A DNA stretch of 5,775 bases from Fidelibacterota bacterium (GCA_030595455.1 JAUVDF010000081.1:1-5775); one strand, 5' to 3'. Numbered from the stretch's first letter, positions 1-5,775 are shown. Program-made: numbers and translations. The notes: a model not told the origin generated them from the sequence alone.

Positions 1-617
1 GCACCGGTCACGACCAGTGGGTTAATCTCCACTAATGAGACATCTGATGCAGTAAAGGCTTTCCACAGAGCAAACATAAATTTCAACCCCTGCTTGACTT
101 GAACGCCTTCTAGGCCAAGAGCATAGGCTAATTTACGAGCTTGAAAGCTTTGGAGTCCAATACCGGGTTCAATCCATTCTTTAACAATCTTTTCCGGTGT
201 CTCTGCCGCAACTTTCTCGATTTCCATGCCACCTTCAGTCGAAACCATAAAAACATATTTTCCACTCTGACGGTCAAGTACGATTCCCATGTAAAGTTCG
301 CGGGCGATATCGATACCCTCTTCAATTAGCAGGCGCCCAACTTTTTTGCCAGCTGGTCCTGTTTGATGGGTGACTAAGGTTTTTCCCAGAATGTCCTGGG
401 CATGTAGGGATACTTCATCCAGGCTTTTGGCGATTTTTACACCCCCAGCCTTTCCGCGGCCCCCTGCATGAATTTGAGCCTTGACTACAAAGATGTTTGA
501 GTCAAGAGATTTGGCGACCTCCAAGGCTTCCTCTACAGAAAACGCGACCCCTCCTCTGGGAACGGGTACGTCGTATTTCCGAAAGATATCCTTTGCCTGA
601 TACTCATGAATATTCAT
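1..617 (-). CDS. sucC: Succinyl-CoA synthetase (ADP-forming) beta subunit, partial (3' end beyond window)
   Basis: Encodes the N-terminal 205 residues of a protein usually about 388 residues long; the rest lies beyond the left edge. The enzyme (SucC with SucD) interconverts succinyl-CoA plus ADP and phosphate with succinate, CoA and ATP in the cytoplasmic TCA cycle. The start reads MNIHEYQAK, the classic SucC opening, followed by the ATP-grasp nucleotide-binding stretch [16 protein letters not shown] (residues 44-59, with K46 and G53-R54-G55 aligning with the E. coli positions), then [12 protein letters not shown] and VEINPLVV, whose Asn199 matches the Mg-binding Asn of E. coli SucC. Pro20 matches E. 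coli rather than the Gln known from GTP-specific animal enzymes, a weak hint of ATP use. The ATG is supported by an AAGGAAG ribosome site. It lies 73 bases after a carbamate kinase gene. Malate-CoA ligase beta subunits (MtkA) share this N-terminus and cannot be fully excluded without the C-terminal half and the downstream gene. Confidence 0.93.
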   Translation of the reverse strand, partial: MNIHEYQAKDIFRKYDVPVPRGGVAFSVEEALEVAKSLDSNIFVVKAQIHAGGRGKAGGVKIAKSLDEVSLHAQDILGKTLVTHQTGPAGKKVGRLLIEEGIDIARELYMGIVLDRQSGKYVFMVSTEGGMEIEKVAAETPEKIVKEWIEPGIGLQSFQARKLAYALGLEGVQVKQGLKFMFALWKAFTASDVSLVEINPLVVTG

Positions 618-623
618 GTACTA

Positions 624-630
624 CTTCCTT
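624..630 (-). promoter_or_regulatory. Ribosome binding site of sucC
   Basis: On the minus strand AAGGAAG lies 6 bases before the ATG of sucC. This is a good Shine-Dalgarno match at normal spacing and supports the chosen start. Confidence 0.75.
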
Positions 631-665
631 ATTTTCAATAGTTACCCGAATTTCAATTTCGAGTG

Positions 666-671
666 ATTATA
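666..671 (-). promoter_or_regulatory. Candidate -10 box for sucC
   Basis: A perfect TATAAT is read on the minus strand in the 73-base gap between the carbamate kinase gene and sucC, which would give a leader of roughly 40 bases. No convincing -35 box lies 16-18 bases upstream (the best is TGATCA, three of six matches). The surrounding DNA is very AT-rich, so a chance match is possible. sucC may instead, or also, be read through from the carbamate kinase gene. Confidence 0.35.
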
Positions 672-682
672 AAACTTTATAA
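667..682 (-). repeat. AT-rich perfect inverted repeat, 7-base arms
   Basis: The arms TTATAAA and TTTATAA are separated by two bases and overlap the candidate -10 box of sucC. The two-base centre makes an RNA hairpin poor, so a DNA-level operator or simple AT-richness is more likely. No T-run follows that would make it an intrinsic terminator. Confidence 0.4.
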
Positions 683-688
683 ATGTGT

Positions 689-706
689 GATCATTTGGTA
701 ATGATC
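689..706 (-). repeat. Perfect inverted repeat across the carbamate kinase stop codon
   Basis: The arms GATCATT (689-695) and AATGATC (700-706) flank a four-base loop and span the last codons and TGA stop of the carbamate kinase gene. In RNA this is a seven-pair, AU-rich hairpin without a following U-run. It could weakly stall or stabilise the transcript end, or be an operator upstream of sucC. Evidence for any role is only its position and perfection. Confidence 0.4.
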
Positions 707-1629
707 GTTCCTAAACTGCCACTAGCGTCTTGTTTGATACTGTCAATGCTGGTAATGATAACTTTTTCGCCACCGTTTTCCAGAAAACTGATACTGGCCT
801 CAATTTTAGGACCCATGTTGCCTGCCGGAAAATGTCCTTCACGCAGGTATTGCTTTGCTTCAGCAAGTGTCAGCCTGGGAAGAAGCTGTTCATTTTCTTT
901 ACCAAAATTCAAAGCGACCTGATCCACATCAGTAAAAATGTATAAATACTCAGCCCCGATTTGGTTGCCTAAAAGTGCTGAAGCTCGATCCTTGTCAATA
1001 ACAGCATCGATACCCTCCAGATTACCATCAATATCTCTGAAGGCGGGAACTCCGCCACCACCAACAGCGATCACAATATGTCCCAGTTCAATCAGTTGGT
1101 TAATGACACTCGCATTGATAATATCTCTGGGTTCAGGAGAAGGCACAACCCGTCTCCACAAGCCATTTTCAACCGGTTTGATATGCCAACCAAATTGCTT
1201 CGCTTTTGCTTTAGCTTCATCCTCAGGTAAAGCAGTCCCGATATATTTGGTAGGATTTTGAATTGAGGGGTCATCCTCTCTTACTCTAACCTGGGAGATC
1301 AAGGTCACAACATGACGTTTAATGCCTTCTTCTCTGAGTCGATTAATGAGAGATTGTTCGATCATGTAGCCCATGCCACCTTCAGTGTCAGCGACATTGA
1401 TTCCCAAAGGCAAATAGAGCACTGAATCTGCCAGCTCTTCTGTACGAAGTGCAGCGTTACCAACCTGAGGTCCATTTCCATGGGTGATAACCGGAATAAT
1501 ATTCTGTTTTAATAGATCGATAACAGCATCCAGACTCTGTCTGGTCTGTTTGAACTGATTAGCTATTGAATCAACTTTGTCTGGCGGTGAAAGAGCATTT
1601 CCGCCTAGGGCCACAATTGCTTTCCGCAA
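691..1629 (-). CDS. arcC: Carbamate kinase
   Basis: Catalyses the reversible transfer of phosphate between carbamoyl phosphate plus ADP and carbamate plus ATP in the cytoplasm, usually making ATP at the end of arginine deiminase, agmatine or allantoin breakdown. The 312-residue product has the family's normal length and motifs in order: VALGGNAL (6-13), THGNGPQVG (49-57), NPTKYIG (125-131), RRVVPSPEP (159-167), VGGGGVP (189-195), DKDRAS (212-217), TDVDQV (233-238) and AGNMGPK (269-275). All belong to the amino acid kinase fold, and nothing key appears missing. The start is taken as TTG at 1629, because AAGGAG sits 6 bases before it and translation then opens MRKAIVALGGN; the longer frame to 1656 would add nine residues upstream of the ribosome site. 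No arginine deiminase or ornithine carbamoyltransferase gene is in the window, so the source of carbamoyl phosphate is unknown. sucC follows 73 bases downstream. Confidence 0.93.
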   Translation of the reverse strand: MRKAIVALGGNALSPPDKVDSIANQFKQTRQSLDAVIDLLKQNIIPVITHGNGPQVGNAALRTEELADSVLYLPLGINVADTEGGMGYMIEQSLINRLREEGIKRHVVTLISQVRVREDDPSIQNPTKYIGTALPEDEAKAKAKQFGWHIKPVENGLWRRVVPSPEPRDIINASVINQLIELGHIVIAVGGGGVPAFRDIDGNLEGIDAVIDKDRASALLGNQIGAEYLYIFTDVDQVALNFGKENEQLLPRLTLAEAKQYLREGHFPAGNMGPKIEASISFLENGGEKVIITSIDSIKQDASGSLGTIITK

Positions 1630-1635
1630 TATTTT

Positions 1636-1641
1636 CTCCTT
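1636..1641 (-). promoter_or_regulatory. Ribosome binding site that sets the TTG start of carbamate kinase
   Basis: AAGGAG on the minus strand lies 6 bases before the TTG at 1629. The alternatives at 1647 (ATG) and 1656 (TTG) have no comparable site in front of them, so this element decides the start. Confidence 0.8.
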
Positions 1642-1659
1642 AAACATTAACAGCAAAGT

Positions 1660-1687
1660 AATGTATTTGTGGCGGCTTGAAACTCAA
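1660..1687 (-). promoter_or_regulatory. Candidate sigma70-type promoter for carbamate kinase
   Basis: On the minus strand TTGAGT (1682-1687, four of six consensus matches) and TACATT (1660-1665, four of six) are separated by 16 bases. Transcription would begin near 1653, giving a leader of about 24 bases that contains the AAGGAG site but excludes the far-upstream TTG at 1656. It lies in the 90-base gap after the preceding operon. The match is moderate and unproven. Confidence 0.35.
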
Positions 1688-1729
1688 CCCAAAACAGTTT
1701 GCATTAGTGATTAATTTAAAGGGTTTATG

Positions 1730-1739
1730 GGGTGCACCC
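1730..1739. repeat. Perfect 10-base palindrome GGGTGCACCC
   Basis: A GC-rich self-complementary decamer lies 8 bases beyond the stop codon of the LolA-like gene. As RNA it can make only three pairs around a UGCA loop and has no U-run after it, so it is a poor terminator. It could be a protein-binding site upstream of the carbamate kinase promoter, or chance. Confidence 0.4.
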
Positions 1740-1746
1740 AGGGGCG

Positions 1747-2472
1747 TTAATCTTGAATGAGATCCTCTTCATCATCAGCGAAACGATAGTCAGGGATACC
1801 CTGATTAACCTTATAATTTTTAAAGGTGATACCAATGGATCCCTCCAGCCATTCGTCAGTCATATTCGCCTCAAAGTCTTGCATATCATTCCATTTCTGG
1901 CCGAGACGTTGGATGTTTTTGAAATCGGGGGGGAATTGCATTTGAATAGCTGTCGATTTAGGTAAGGATATGCCATTAATCTCTGTGTACTCGGATTTAA
2001 GACTGAAAAACTTGCGCTCATCATGGATGGCCCAGGCTTCATAAATACTACCAGTCACCTGATCGATATAAAAACCGATTTGTCCGGCTTGATTCATGAA
2101 GGTATCATCAAGGGCGATCTCAAATACTGGTTTACCATTTAAAGTGGTTTCAGCAACCGCTTTGAGCGATAAGGAATCCTTGAGGAAGGTAAAAAATGGC
2201 TGGATACCCTGTTTGGGTACAATCGCAAATCCCTTGACCTCTACTTTACTCATATCAGGGGCTTTATACAGATAATGAATTTTACGTGATGGCATCCGAA
2301 AGCCGGGGATATTTAATGAAAGCTTAATATCGACCTCATAATCTTCAATTTGCTCCCAGCTTTTTAGCATGAGTGTATACAATTCACTGTTGCTTGGTAA
2401 ATCCTGCCCCGCAACGCTCAATTGGAGCAGTAACAAGACTAAGATTATCAATAAGTTTTTGATATGGGTCAC
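1747..2472 (-). CDS. Secreted LolA-like (outer-membrane lipoprotein-sorting-like) protein
   Basis: A 241-residue protein with a clear signal peptide: Lys5, a Leu/Ile-rich core at about 7-18, then SVA before GQD, suggesting signal peptidase I cleavage after Ala21 and a mature form of about 220 residues. It has no cysteine at all, so it is not a lipoprotein and should be soluble in the periplasm or outside the cell. The mature part alternates short hydrophobic strands, as in HYLYKAPDMSKVEVKGF (about 66-82) followed by IVPKQG, a pattern typical of the LolA/RseB-like half-barrel that carries a lipid or lipoprotein tail. The C-terminus is strongly acidic (FADDEEDLIQD). The start is GTG, overlapping the permease stop by four bases (GTGA), with AAAGGA 9 bases upstream. 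It is the last gene of a coupled ABC transporter set and so may take cargo from, or deliver cargo to, that transporter. The LolA-like assignment rests on pattern rather than a signature motif; the cargo is unknown. Confidence 0.65.
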   Translation of the reverse strand: MTHIKNLLIILVLLLLQLSVAGQDLPSNSELYTLMLKSWEQIEDYEVDIKLSLNIPGFRMPSRKIHYLYKAPDMSKVEVKGFAIVPKQGIQPFFTFLKDSLSLKAVAETTLNGKPVFEIALDDTFMNQAGQIGFYIDQVTGSIYEAWAIHDERKFFSLKSEYTEINGISLPKSTAIQMQFPPDFKNIQRLGQKWNDMQDFEANMTDEWLEGSIGITFKNYKVNQGIPDYRFADDEEDLIQD

Positions 2473-3311
2473 GAAAGGATGTCCTTTCTACGGAAAATTA
2501 TAAAGGCAATACCTAAGAACATAAATAGGTTGGCAACGATAAAACTAAAGCCCCTGAGCAGGTCAATCCAGGGGATTGGATCATAGAATACTTTCTCCCA
2601 GTTTGTGAAATAAGTTGTGAAAACATAGGGCTGAATATTTTTGAAAACTTCCAGAGGAATTGTCGAAATCATCAGTGAAAATATAATGATGGCCATGGTT
2701 CCTATTACAGGACCGATAGCATTTCTCACCATTGTAGAGAAAAAGATGGCAATGGCACTGACTAATGCCATGTTCATGAATGAGAATCCATAGGCGAGAA
2801 TGAATCTTCTCATTGCATCCCCACCCTCTAAAATCAAAATTCCCTGGTGGAACACAAGCATGTCACCGCCACCGTGCCAGATCAGACCCAAGCCCAATGT
2901 TAGCAAACCAAAATAGAGCATAAAAATCAAGGTATAGATCATAGTCGCTAGCGTTTTAGAAATAAATATACTCAGACGGGAGATAGGGCGAGTTGCGTAG
3001 ATTCTGAAGGTCCCGTTGGCTTGTTCTCCGGCAAAGATATCTCCACCGACGAGAGCGATTAAAAACGGTATATGGACATAAAAGAAATTCATGACGAAAT
3101 AGGCCGCTGTGAATCCATTTGTTGGCGATCCCTCAACGAAGAACATCTCTGAGACAGCACTCTCGATCTGACCCTGGATATGCGTGGTTCCAAGGCCATA
3201 TCCCCAGAGAATCAGCGGGATGATGATCGTGAAAAACACAAATCCAATATAGGATCGGATCAGTGAAAAGATTTTGTAAAGTTCGTTCTGAGTGAGTTTG
3301 AGTAGAATCAT
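2469..3311 (-). CDS. ABC-2 type transporter permease
   Basis: The membrane subunit of an ABC exporter, 280 residues, usual for the ABC-2/NatB-like class. Six membrane segments can be seen at about 21-41, 68-90, 120-145, 170-193, 199-218 and 252-273. After the second comes the family's cytoplasmic coupling motif: GEQANGT (95-101), then RPISR (108-112) and Lys119, equivalent to the E..GT...P.SR...K pattern of these permeases. A glycine-rich loop (HGGGD, 146-150) follows the third segment. The ATG overlaps the TGA of the ATPase gene by four bases and has only a weak upstream ribosome site, so its translation probably depends on coupling. With one ATPase and one permease gene the working unit is likely a 2+2 homodimeric transporter in the inner membrane. 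The substrate cannot be read from the sequence; a lipid-like or hydrophobic cargo is inferred only from the neighbours. Confidence 0.88.
   Translation of the reverse strand: MILLKLTQNELYKIFSLIRSYIGFVFFTIIIPLILWGYGLGTTHIQGQIESAVSEMFFVEGSPTNGFTAAYFVMNFFYVHIPFLIALVGGDIFAGEQANGTFRIYATRPISRLSIFISKTLATMIYTLIFMLYFGLLTLGLGLIWHGGGDMLVFHQGILILEGGDAMRRFILAYGFSFMNMALVSAIAIFFSTMVRNAIGPVIGTMAIIIFSLMISTIPLEVFKNIQPYVFTTYFTNWEKVFYDPIPWIDLLRGFSFIVANLFMFLGIAFIIFRRKDILS
2473..2488 (-). promoter_or_regulatory. Hairpin enclosing the ribosome binding site of the LolA-like gene
   Basis: On the minus strand GAAAGGA and TCCTTTC form a perfect inverted repeat with a two-base centre, realistically six pairs around an ACAU loop. 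The AAAGGA Shine-Dalgarno (2482-2487) is inside the first arm, and the second arm directly abuts the GTG start codon at 2472. The repeat also encodes the last residues of the permease (RKDILS). Ribosomes finishing the permease would open it, a layout that fits translational coupling. Confidence 0.5.
2482..2487 (-). promoter_or_regulatory. Ribosome binding site of the LolA-like gene
   Basis: AAAGGA on the minus strand lies 9 bases before the GTG start at 2472. It supports that start, which also gives a textbook signal peptide. It lies inside the end of the permease gene and within a perfect inverted repeat. Confidence 0.65.
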
Positions 3312-4222
3312 TTCTTATCCATAAGTGAAAGAAAAAACTTTTCTAGACGGTTACGTTGTGAAACTGAGAAAATATTGATATTCTTGGCTGACATGTCACG
3401 AATCAACTCTGGAATAGCTTGATGCTGAATCTCAATACTGATCGCATTTGCCAGCGGTTTGATATCAGATGCCAGTTTCGATTTTTCTAAATATTTTAAA
3501 GCGGATTCTGAATTTTCGACTTCCAGCTCGACCGAAACATCCTCCATATCCTGAAAGATGGTACTCATAGATCCTTGGGCGGCCAACTTGCCATTAAAAA
3601 TGAGGGCAATGTCAGAACAGATTAACTCTACTTCATGCAGTAGGTGGGAGGAGAGAAAGATAGTGACATTCTGCTCCCTTGCGATCTTGAGAATAAAGTC
3701 CCGAATTTCATGCATCCCCTGGGGGTCCAGGCCTGTGGTAGGTTCATCAAGGACCAAAAGTTTGGGGTTGGGGAGCAGCGCCTGAGCAAGCCCCAGTCTT
3801 TGTTTCATGCCTTGCGAAAAGGTCTTCACTTTATCTTTGCGGCGCTCGTAAAGTCCTAGTAAATCCAATAGTCTATTAATTTGGTCTTCTTGATCATGGC
3901 CGGTAAGACGTCCCAGGATTTTCATATTCTGAAAAGCGCTTAAGTTTTTATAGAAATCAGCCCGGTCTACCAGGGTACTCATATGCTGACGAACTTTATG
4001 ACCGCTGTGACTTGATTTGTCAAAGATAGTAAAATGACCAGCATCCGATTTGATCAGACCAGCGATAACCCGAATGAGGGTAGATTTACCGGCCCCATTA
4101 GGTCCTAGAAATCCAAAGATACTCCCTACTGGAACCTGCAGAGAGACGTTATCAAGAGCCTGGATCGTCTTAAATCGTTTAGACAGCCCGTGGCATTCAA
4201 GTGCGGCTGGTGAGTTACTCAT
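3308..4222 (-). CDS. ABC transporter ATP-binding protein (ABC-2/BcrA/NatA-like)
   Basis: The ATPase that powers the adjacent permease, 304 residues from the ATG at 4222. Motifs in order are Walker A GPNGAGKS (40-47), signature FSQGMKQR (135-142), Walker B LLVLDEPTTGLDP (155-167) and the H-loop His193 in FLSSHLLHEVE. The Q-loop region reads STLVDRADFYKNLSAF (82-97), resembling the BcrA-type 'ALIE.P.FYPNLT' form rather than one with a plain Gln. A C-terminal extension of about 100 residues follows the nucleotide-binding domain, as in BcrA/NatA-like exporter ATPases. The ATG overlaps the end of the oxidoreductase gene by eight bases. A longer frame begins with TTG at 4237 just after AGAGAG, but that site is too close to the TTG for normal spacing; the ATG is preferred although its own ribosome site is weak. 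The protein family and ATPase role are firm; the substrate is not known. Confidence 0.93.
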   Translation of the reverse strand: MSNSPAALECHGLSKRFKTIQALDNVSLQVPVGSIFGFLGPNGAGKSTLIRVIAGLIKSDAGHFTIFDKSSHSGHKVRQHMSTLVDRADFYKNLSAFQNMKILGRLTGHDQEDQINRLLDLLGLYERRKDKVKTFSQGMKQRLGLAQALLPNPKLLVLDEPTTGLDPQGMHEIRDFILKIAREQNVTIFLSSHLLHEVELICSDIALIFNGKLAAQGSMSTIFQDMEDVSVELEVENSESALKYLEKSKLASDIKPLANAISIEIQHQAIPELIRDMSAKNINIFSVSQRNRLEKFFLSLMDKK

Positions 4223-5775
4223 AATAGGGAGAATCAACTCTCTTTGGGAAATTTGACAGGATGTACTCAGCCACCGCCGTTATAGAAAGGCTTGGGTTAA
4301 CTCCCAGGTTGGCAGGAATCACTGAACCATCAACTATATACATATTTTTATAGCCATGCACTTCACCTTTAAAACTGCAAACCCCGTCTTGTTCCGACTC
4401 ACTCATAATACAACCCCCCAGAATGTGGGCTGTTGATGAGACATTGAATAGGACTTCGGGCAGGACACTATAGGCATTTCCGTCCATCTTTTCGGCCATT
4501 TTCTCGGCAACCTGATTGGCGATTGGGATGTAGGTCGGAACCATATCTACCCCAGGCGCTTTGCTTGAGTTCATACTGGGTAGTCCCAGACGCCACCAAC
4601 GCGGTTTATAATCAAATTTCATATAGTTTTCAACCGTCTGCATGACCAGTAGAATAGCAGTTCGATGTGCCCATTGAAAGGGATTGAGTGATTCCAGAAA
4701 TTTCAAGGGATGTCGCAGGGCAGTTAACAGGAATCGTAATGGGCGGGGGAGCCGTCCACCACCACCCACGAGTAAAGTTGTAAGTAAAGCCATGGTATCG
4801 GAACCCTTGGGGTAGCGGACGACCTCAATGTGGGTATTCTTATCGGGATAGATACCCGAGGTGATCGCAATTTCCTTAGAATAATTTACATCTTTCTTTT
4901 TGGTTTTGACGCCAATCAGTGCTTCAGAATTGGTCCTGATCATATCTCCCAAGCGTGGTGATAAAGCTTGTAGGTCACCATTCTTCTTAGATTTCAAGAG
5001 CAACTTAACAGTGCCCATGACGCCGCCAGACAGAATCAGTCCTTTGGTCTTGAACGTTTTGACCGGGTGTCGAAAACCAGTGCTCTTGCGAGTTACAATT
5101 CTGTACTCGCTGCCCCGCTGAAGTATTTGGGTAACCTCAGTTTCTGGCAAGATATCAACGCCCAACTTCTCAGCAAGATAGAGATAGTTTTTATCCAGCG
5201 TATTTTTGCCATCATCACGACAACCAACCATACAGGCACCACAGAGTGTGCATCCTGTTCGCTCCGGTCCTGCTCCGTCAAAATACGGATCTGGGACTGG
5301 ATTTCCCGATTCCTCATAAAACACACCGACATCATTAATATGGAAGGTGTCTTTGCCGGTAAGTTCCTTGCCAACCTCAGCCAGCATTTCATCAGTAGGC
5401 GAGAGTGTGGGGCTGGGAGTTGCCCCCAGCATTTTCTGGGCAGTCACATAATGGGGAGAGAGAGTCTCTTTCCAGTTGCCAGGACCCCATTCCGGTTTTT
5501 CAAATACCTCATCGGGAGGGACTAACAAATTATTTGCGTAGACCAGACTACCGCCACCCACGCCGGCTCCATGCAAGATGAAGACGTGCTTCAATAGCGT
5601 CATGCACTGGATACCATAAAATTTTAGTTGGGGTAGCCAGAAATATTTGCGGAAATTCCAATTGGTTTTGGCAAAGTCTTGCGGTCGGTAGCGCTTGCCT
5701 TTTTCAATAACGGCAACCTTGTAACCTTTTTCAGCCAGGCGAAGGGCGGATACAGCTCCACCAAACCCCGATCCA
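4215..5775 (-). CDS. FAD-dependent GMC oxidoreductase, cholesterol oxidase (ChoD)-like, 5' partial
   Basis: The frame is open to the right edge, so the true start lies beyond it; 519 residues are present of a family usually about 550-580 long. The fragment begins inside the FAD-binding Rossmann motif (GSGFGGAVSALRLAEKG, residues 1-17), followed by the second GMC signature GAGVGGGSLVYAN (69-81), NTLDKNYLYLAE, THIEVVRYPKGSD and the C-terminal GMC domain with TAHILGGC and NLGVNPSLSI. His450 and Asn493 of the fragment are the likely catalytic pair of GMC alcohol oxidases. The overall order closely resembles mycobacterial ChoD, so it probably oxidises a hydroxyl group on a sterol-like or other hydrophobic alcohol using FAD; the electron acceptor and substrate are unproven. 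It carries an unusual CxxCxxCxxxC cluster (fragment residues 175-185). The internal ATG at 5603 is not the start because the FAD motif lies upstream in the same frame. The ABC ATPase gene follows with an eight-base overlap. Confidence 0.88.
   Translation of the reverse strand, partial: GSGFGGAVSALRLAEKGYKVAVIEKGKRYRPQDFAKTNWNFRKYFWLPQLKFYGIQCMTLLKHVFILHGAGVGGGSLVYANNLLVPPDEVFEKPEWGPGNWKETLSPHYVTAQKMLGATPSPTLSPTDEMLAEVGKELTGKDTFHINDVGVFYEESGNPVPDPYFDGAGPERTGCTLCGACMVGCRDDGKNTLDKNYLYLAEKLGVDILPETEVTQILQRGSEYRIVTRKSTGFRHPVKTFKTKGLILSGGVMGTVKLLLKSKKNGDLQALSPRLGDMIRTNSEALIGVKTKKKDVNYSKEIAITSGIYPDKNTHIEVVRYPKGSDTMALLTTLLVGGGGRLPRPLRFLLTALRHPLKFLESLNPFQWAHRTAILLVMQTVENYMKFDYKPRWWRLGLPSMNSSKAPGVDMVPTYIPIANQVAEKMAEKMDGNAYSVLPEVLFNVSSTAHILGGCIMSESEQDGVCSFKGEVHGYKNMYIVDGSVIPANLGVNPSLSITAVAEYILSNFPKRVDSPYYE

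Noticed and set aside
689..706. Intrinsic terminator between carbamate kinase and sucC
   Set aside because: The stem is AU-rich and overlaps the stop codon, and the following bases (ACACATTTATAAAG) are not a U-run, so read-through into sucC remains plausible.
938..1261. A 107-codon plus-strand open frame opposite carbamate kinase
   Set aside because: Low-complexity Pro/Ser/Leu-rich product antisense to conserved kinase motifs; a shadow frame.
1724..1745. Intrinsic terminator at the GGGTGCACCC palindrome after the LolA-like gene
   Set aside because: Only three pairs can form around the UGCA loop and no U-run follows in the direction of transcription.
3308..4237. TTG at 4237 as start of the ABC ATPase
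   Set aside because: The AGAGAG in front of it abuts the TTG with almost no spacing, and the added residues MILPI are outside the family's usual N-terminus; the ATG at 4222 fits the overlap layout better, though this is not certain.
5067..5525. A 152-codon plus-strand open frame opposite the GMC oxidoreductase
   Set aside because: It lies wholly antisense to a well-conserved GMC coding region, shows no recognisable motif or ribosome site, and is best explained as a shadow frame.
4215..5603. Treating the ATG at 5603 as the start of the GMC oxidoreductase
   Set aside because: The same frame continues to the window edge and encodes the FAD-binding GSGFGG motif upstream, so the gene starts beyond 5775.
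1..5775. Mobile element, phage, CRISPR, toxin-antitoxin or defence locus
   Set aside because: No transposase, integrase, direct-repeat array, terminal inverted repeats or small toxin-like gene pair was seen; all space is taken by metabolic and transport genes with short gaps.

Overview
All six genes in this 5.8 kb window read on the minus strand, so the transcriptional order runs from high to low coordinates. The moderate GC content, Shine-Dalgarno sites, a secreted LolA-like protein and a bacterial-type succinyl-CoA synthetase subunit point to a Gram-negative-type bacterium. The sequence alone does not fix the taxon. A marine or FCB-group lineage (such as Marinimicrobia or Bacteroidota relatives) is only a guess.

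Region 1 (5775 down to 1747) looks like one tightly packed operon. It holds a 5'-truncated FAD-dependent GMC oxidoreductase resembling mycobacterial cholesterol oxidase ChoD, an ABC-transporter ATPase, an ABC-2 type permease, and a secreted LolA-like protein. The junctions overlap by 8, 4 and 4 bases, so translation is probably coupled. The last junction also carries a perfect inverted repeat that would fold the ribosome binding site of the LolA-like gene into a hairpin touching its GTG start codon. Together the genes suggest oxidation of a sterol-like or other hydrophobic lipid coupled to export or envelope handling. The substrate is not visible in the sequence.

Region 2 (1746 down to 1) follows a 90-base gap. 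It holds a carbamate kinase gene with its own plausible promoter and a TTG start set by a strong ribosome binding site. After a 73-base AT-rich spacer with a TATAAT box and two inverted repeats comes the first half of sucC (succinyl-CoA synthetase beta subunit), which runs off the left edge. Both products are enzymes of phosphoryl transfer between ADP/ATP and a high-energy metabolite, so the pairing fits substrate-level ATP formation, though adjacency alone does not prove a shared pathway.

No tRNA, rRNA, CRISPR array, insertion sequence or phage gene was seen. The plus-strand open frames are shadows of the minus-strand genes.
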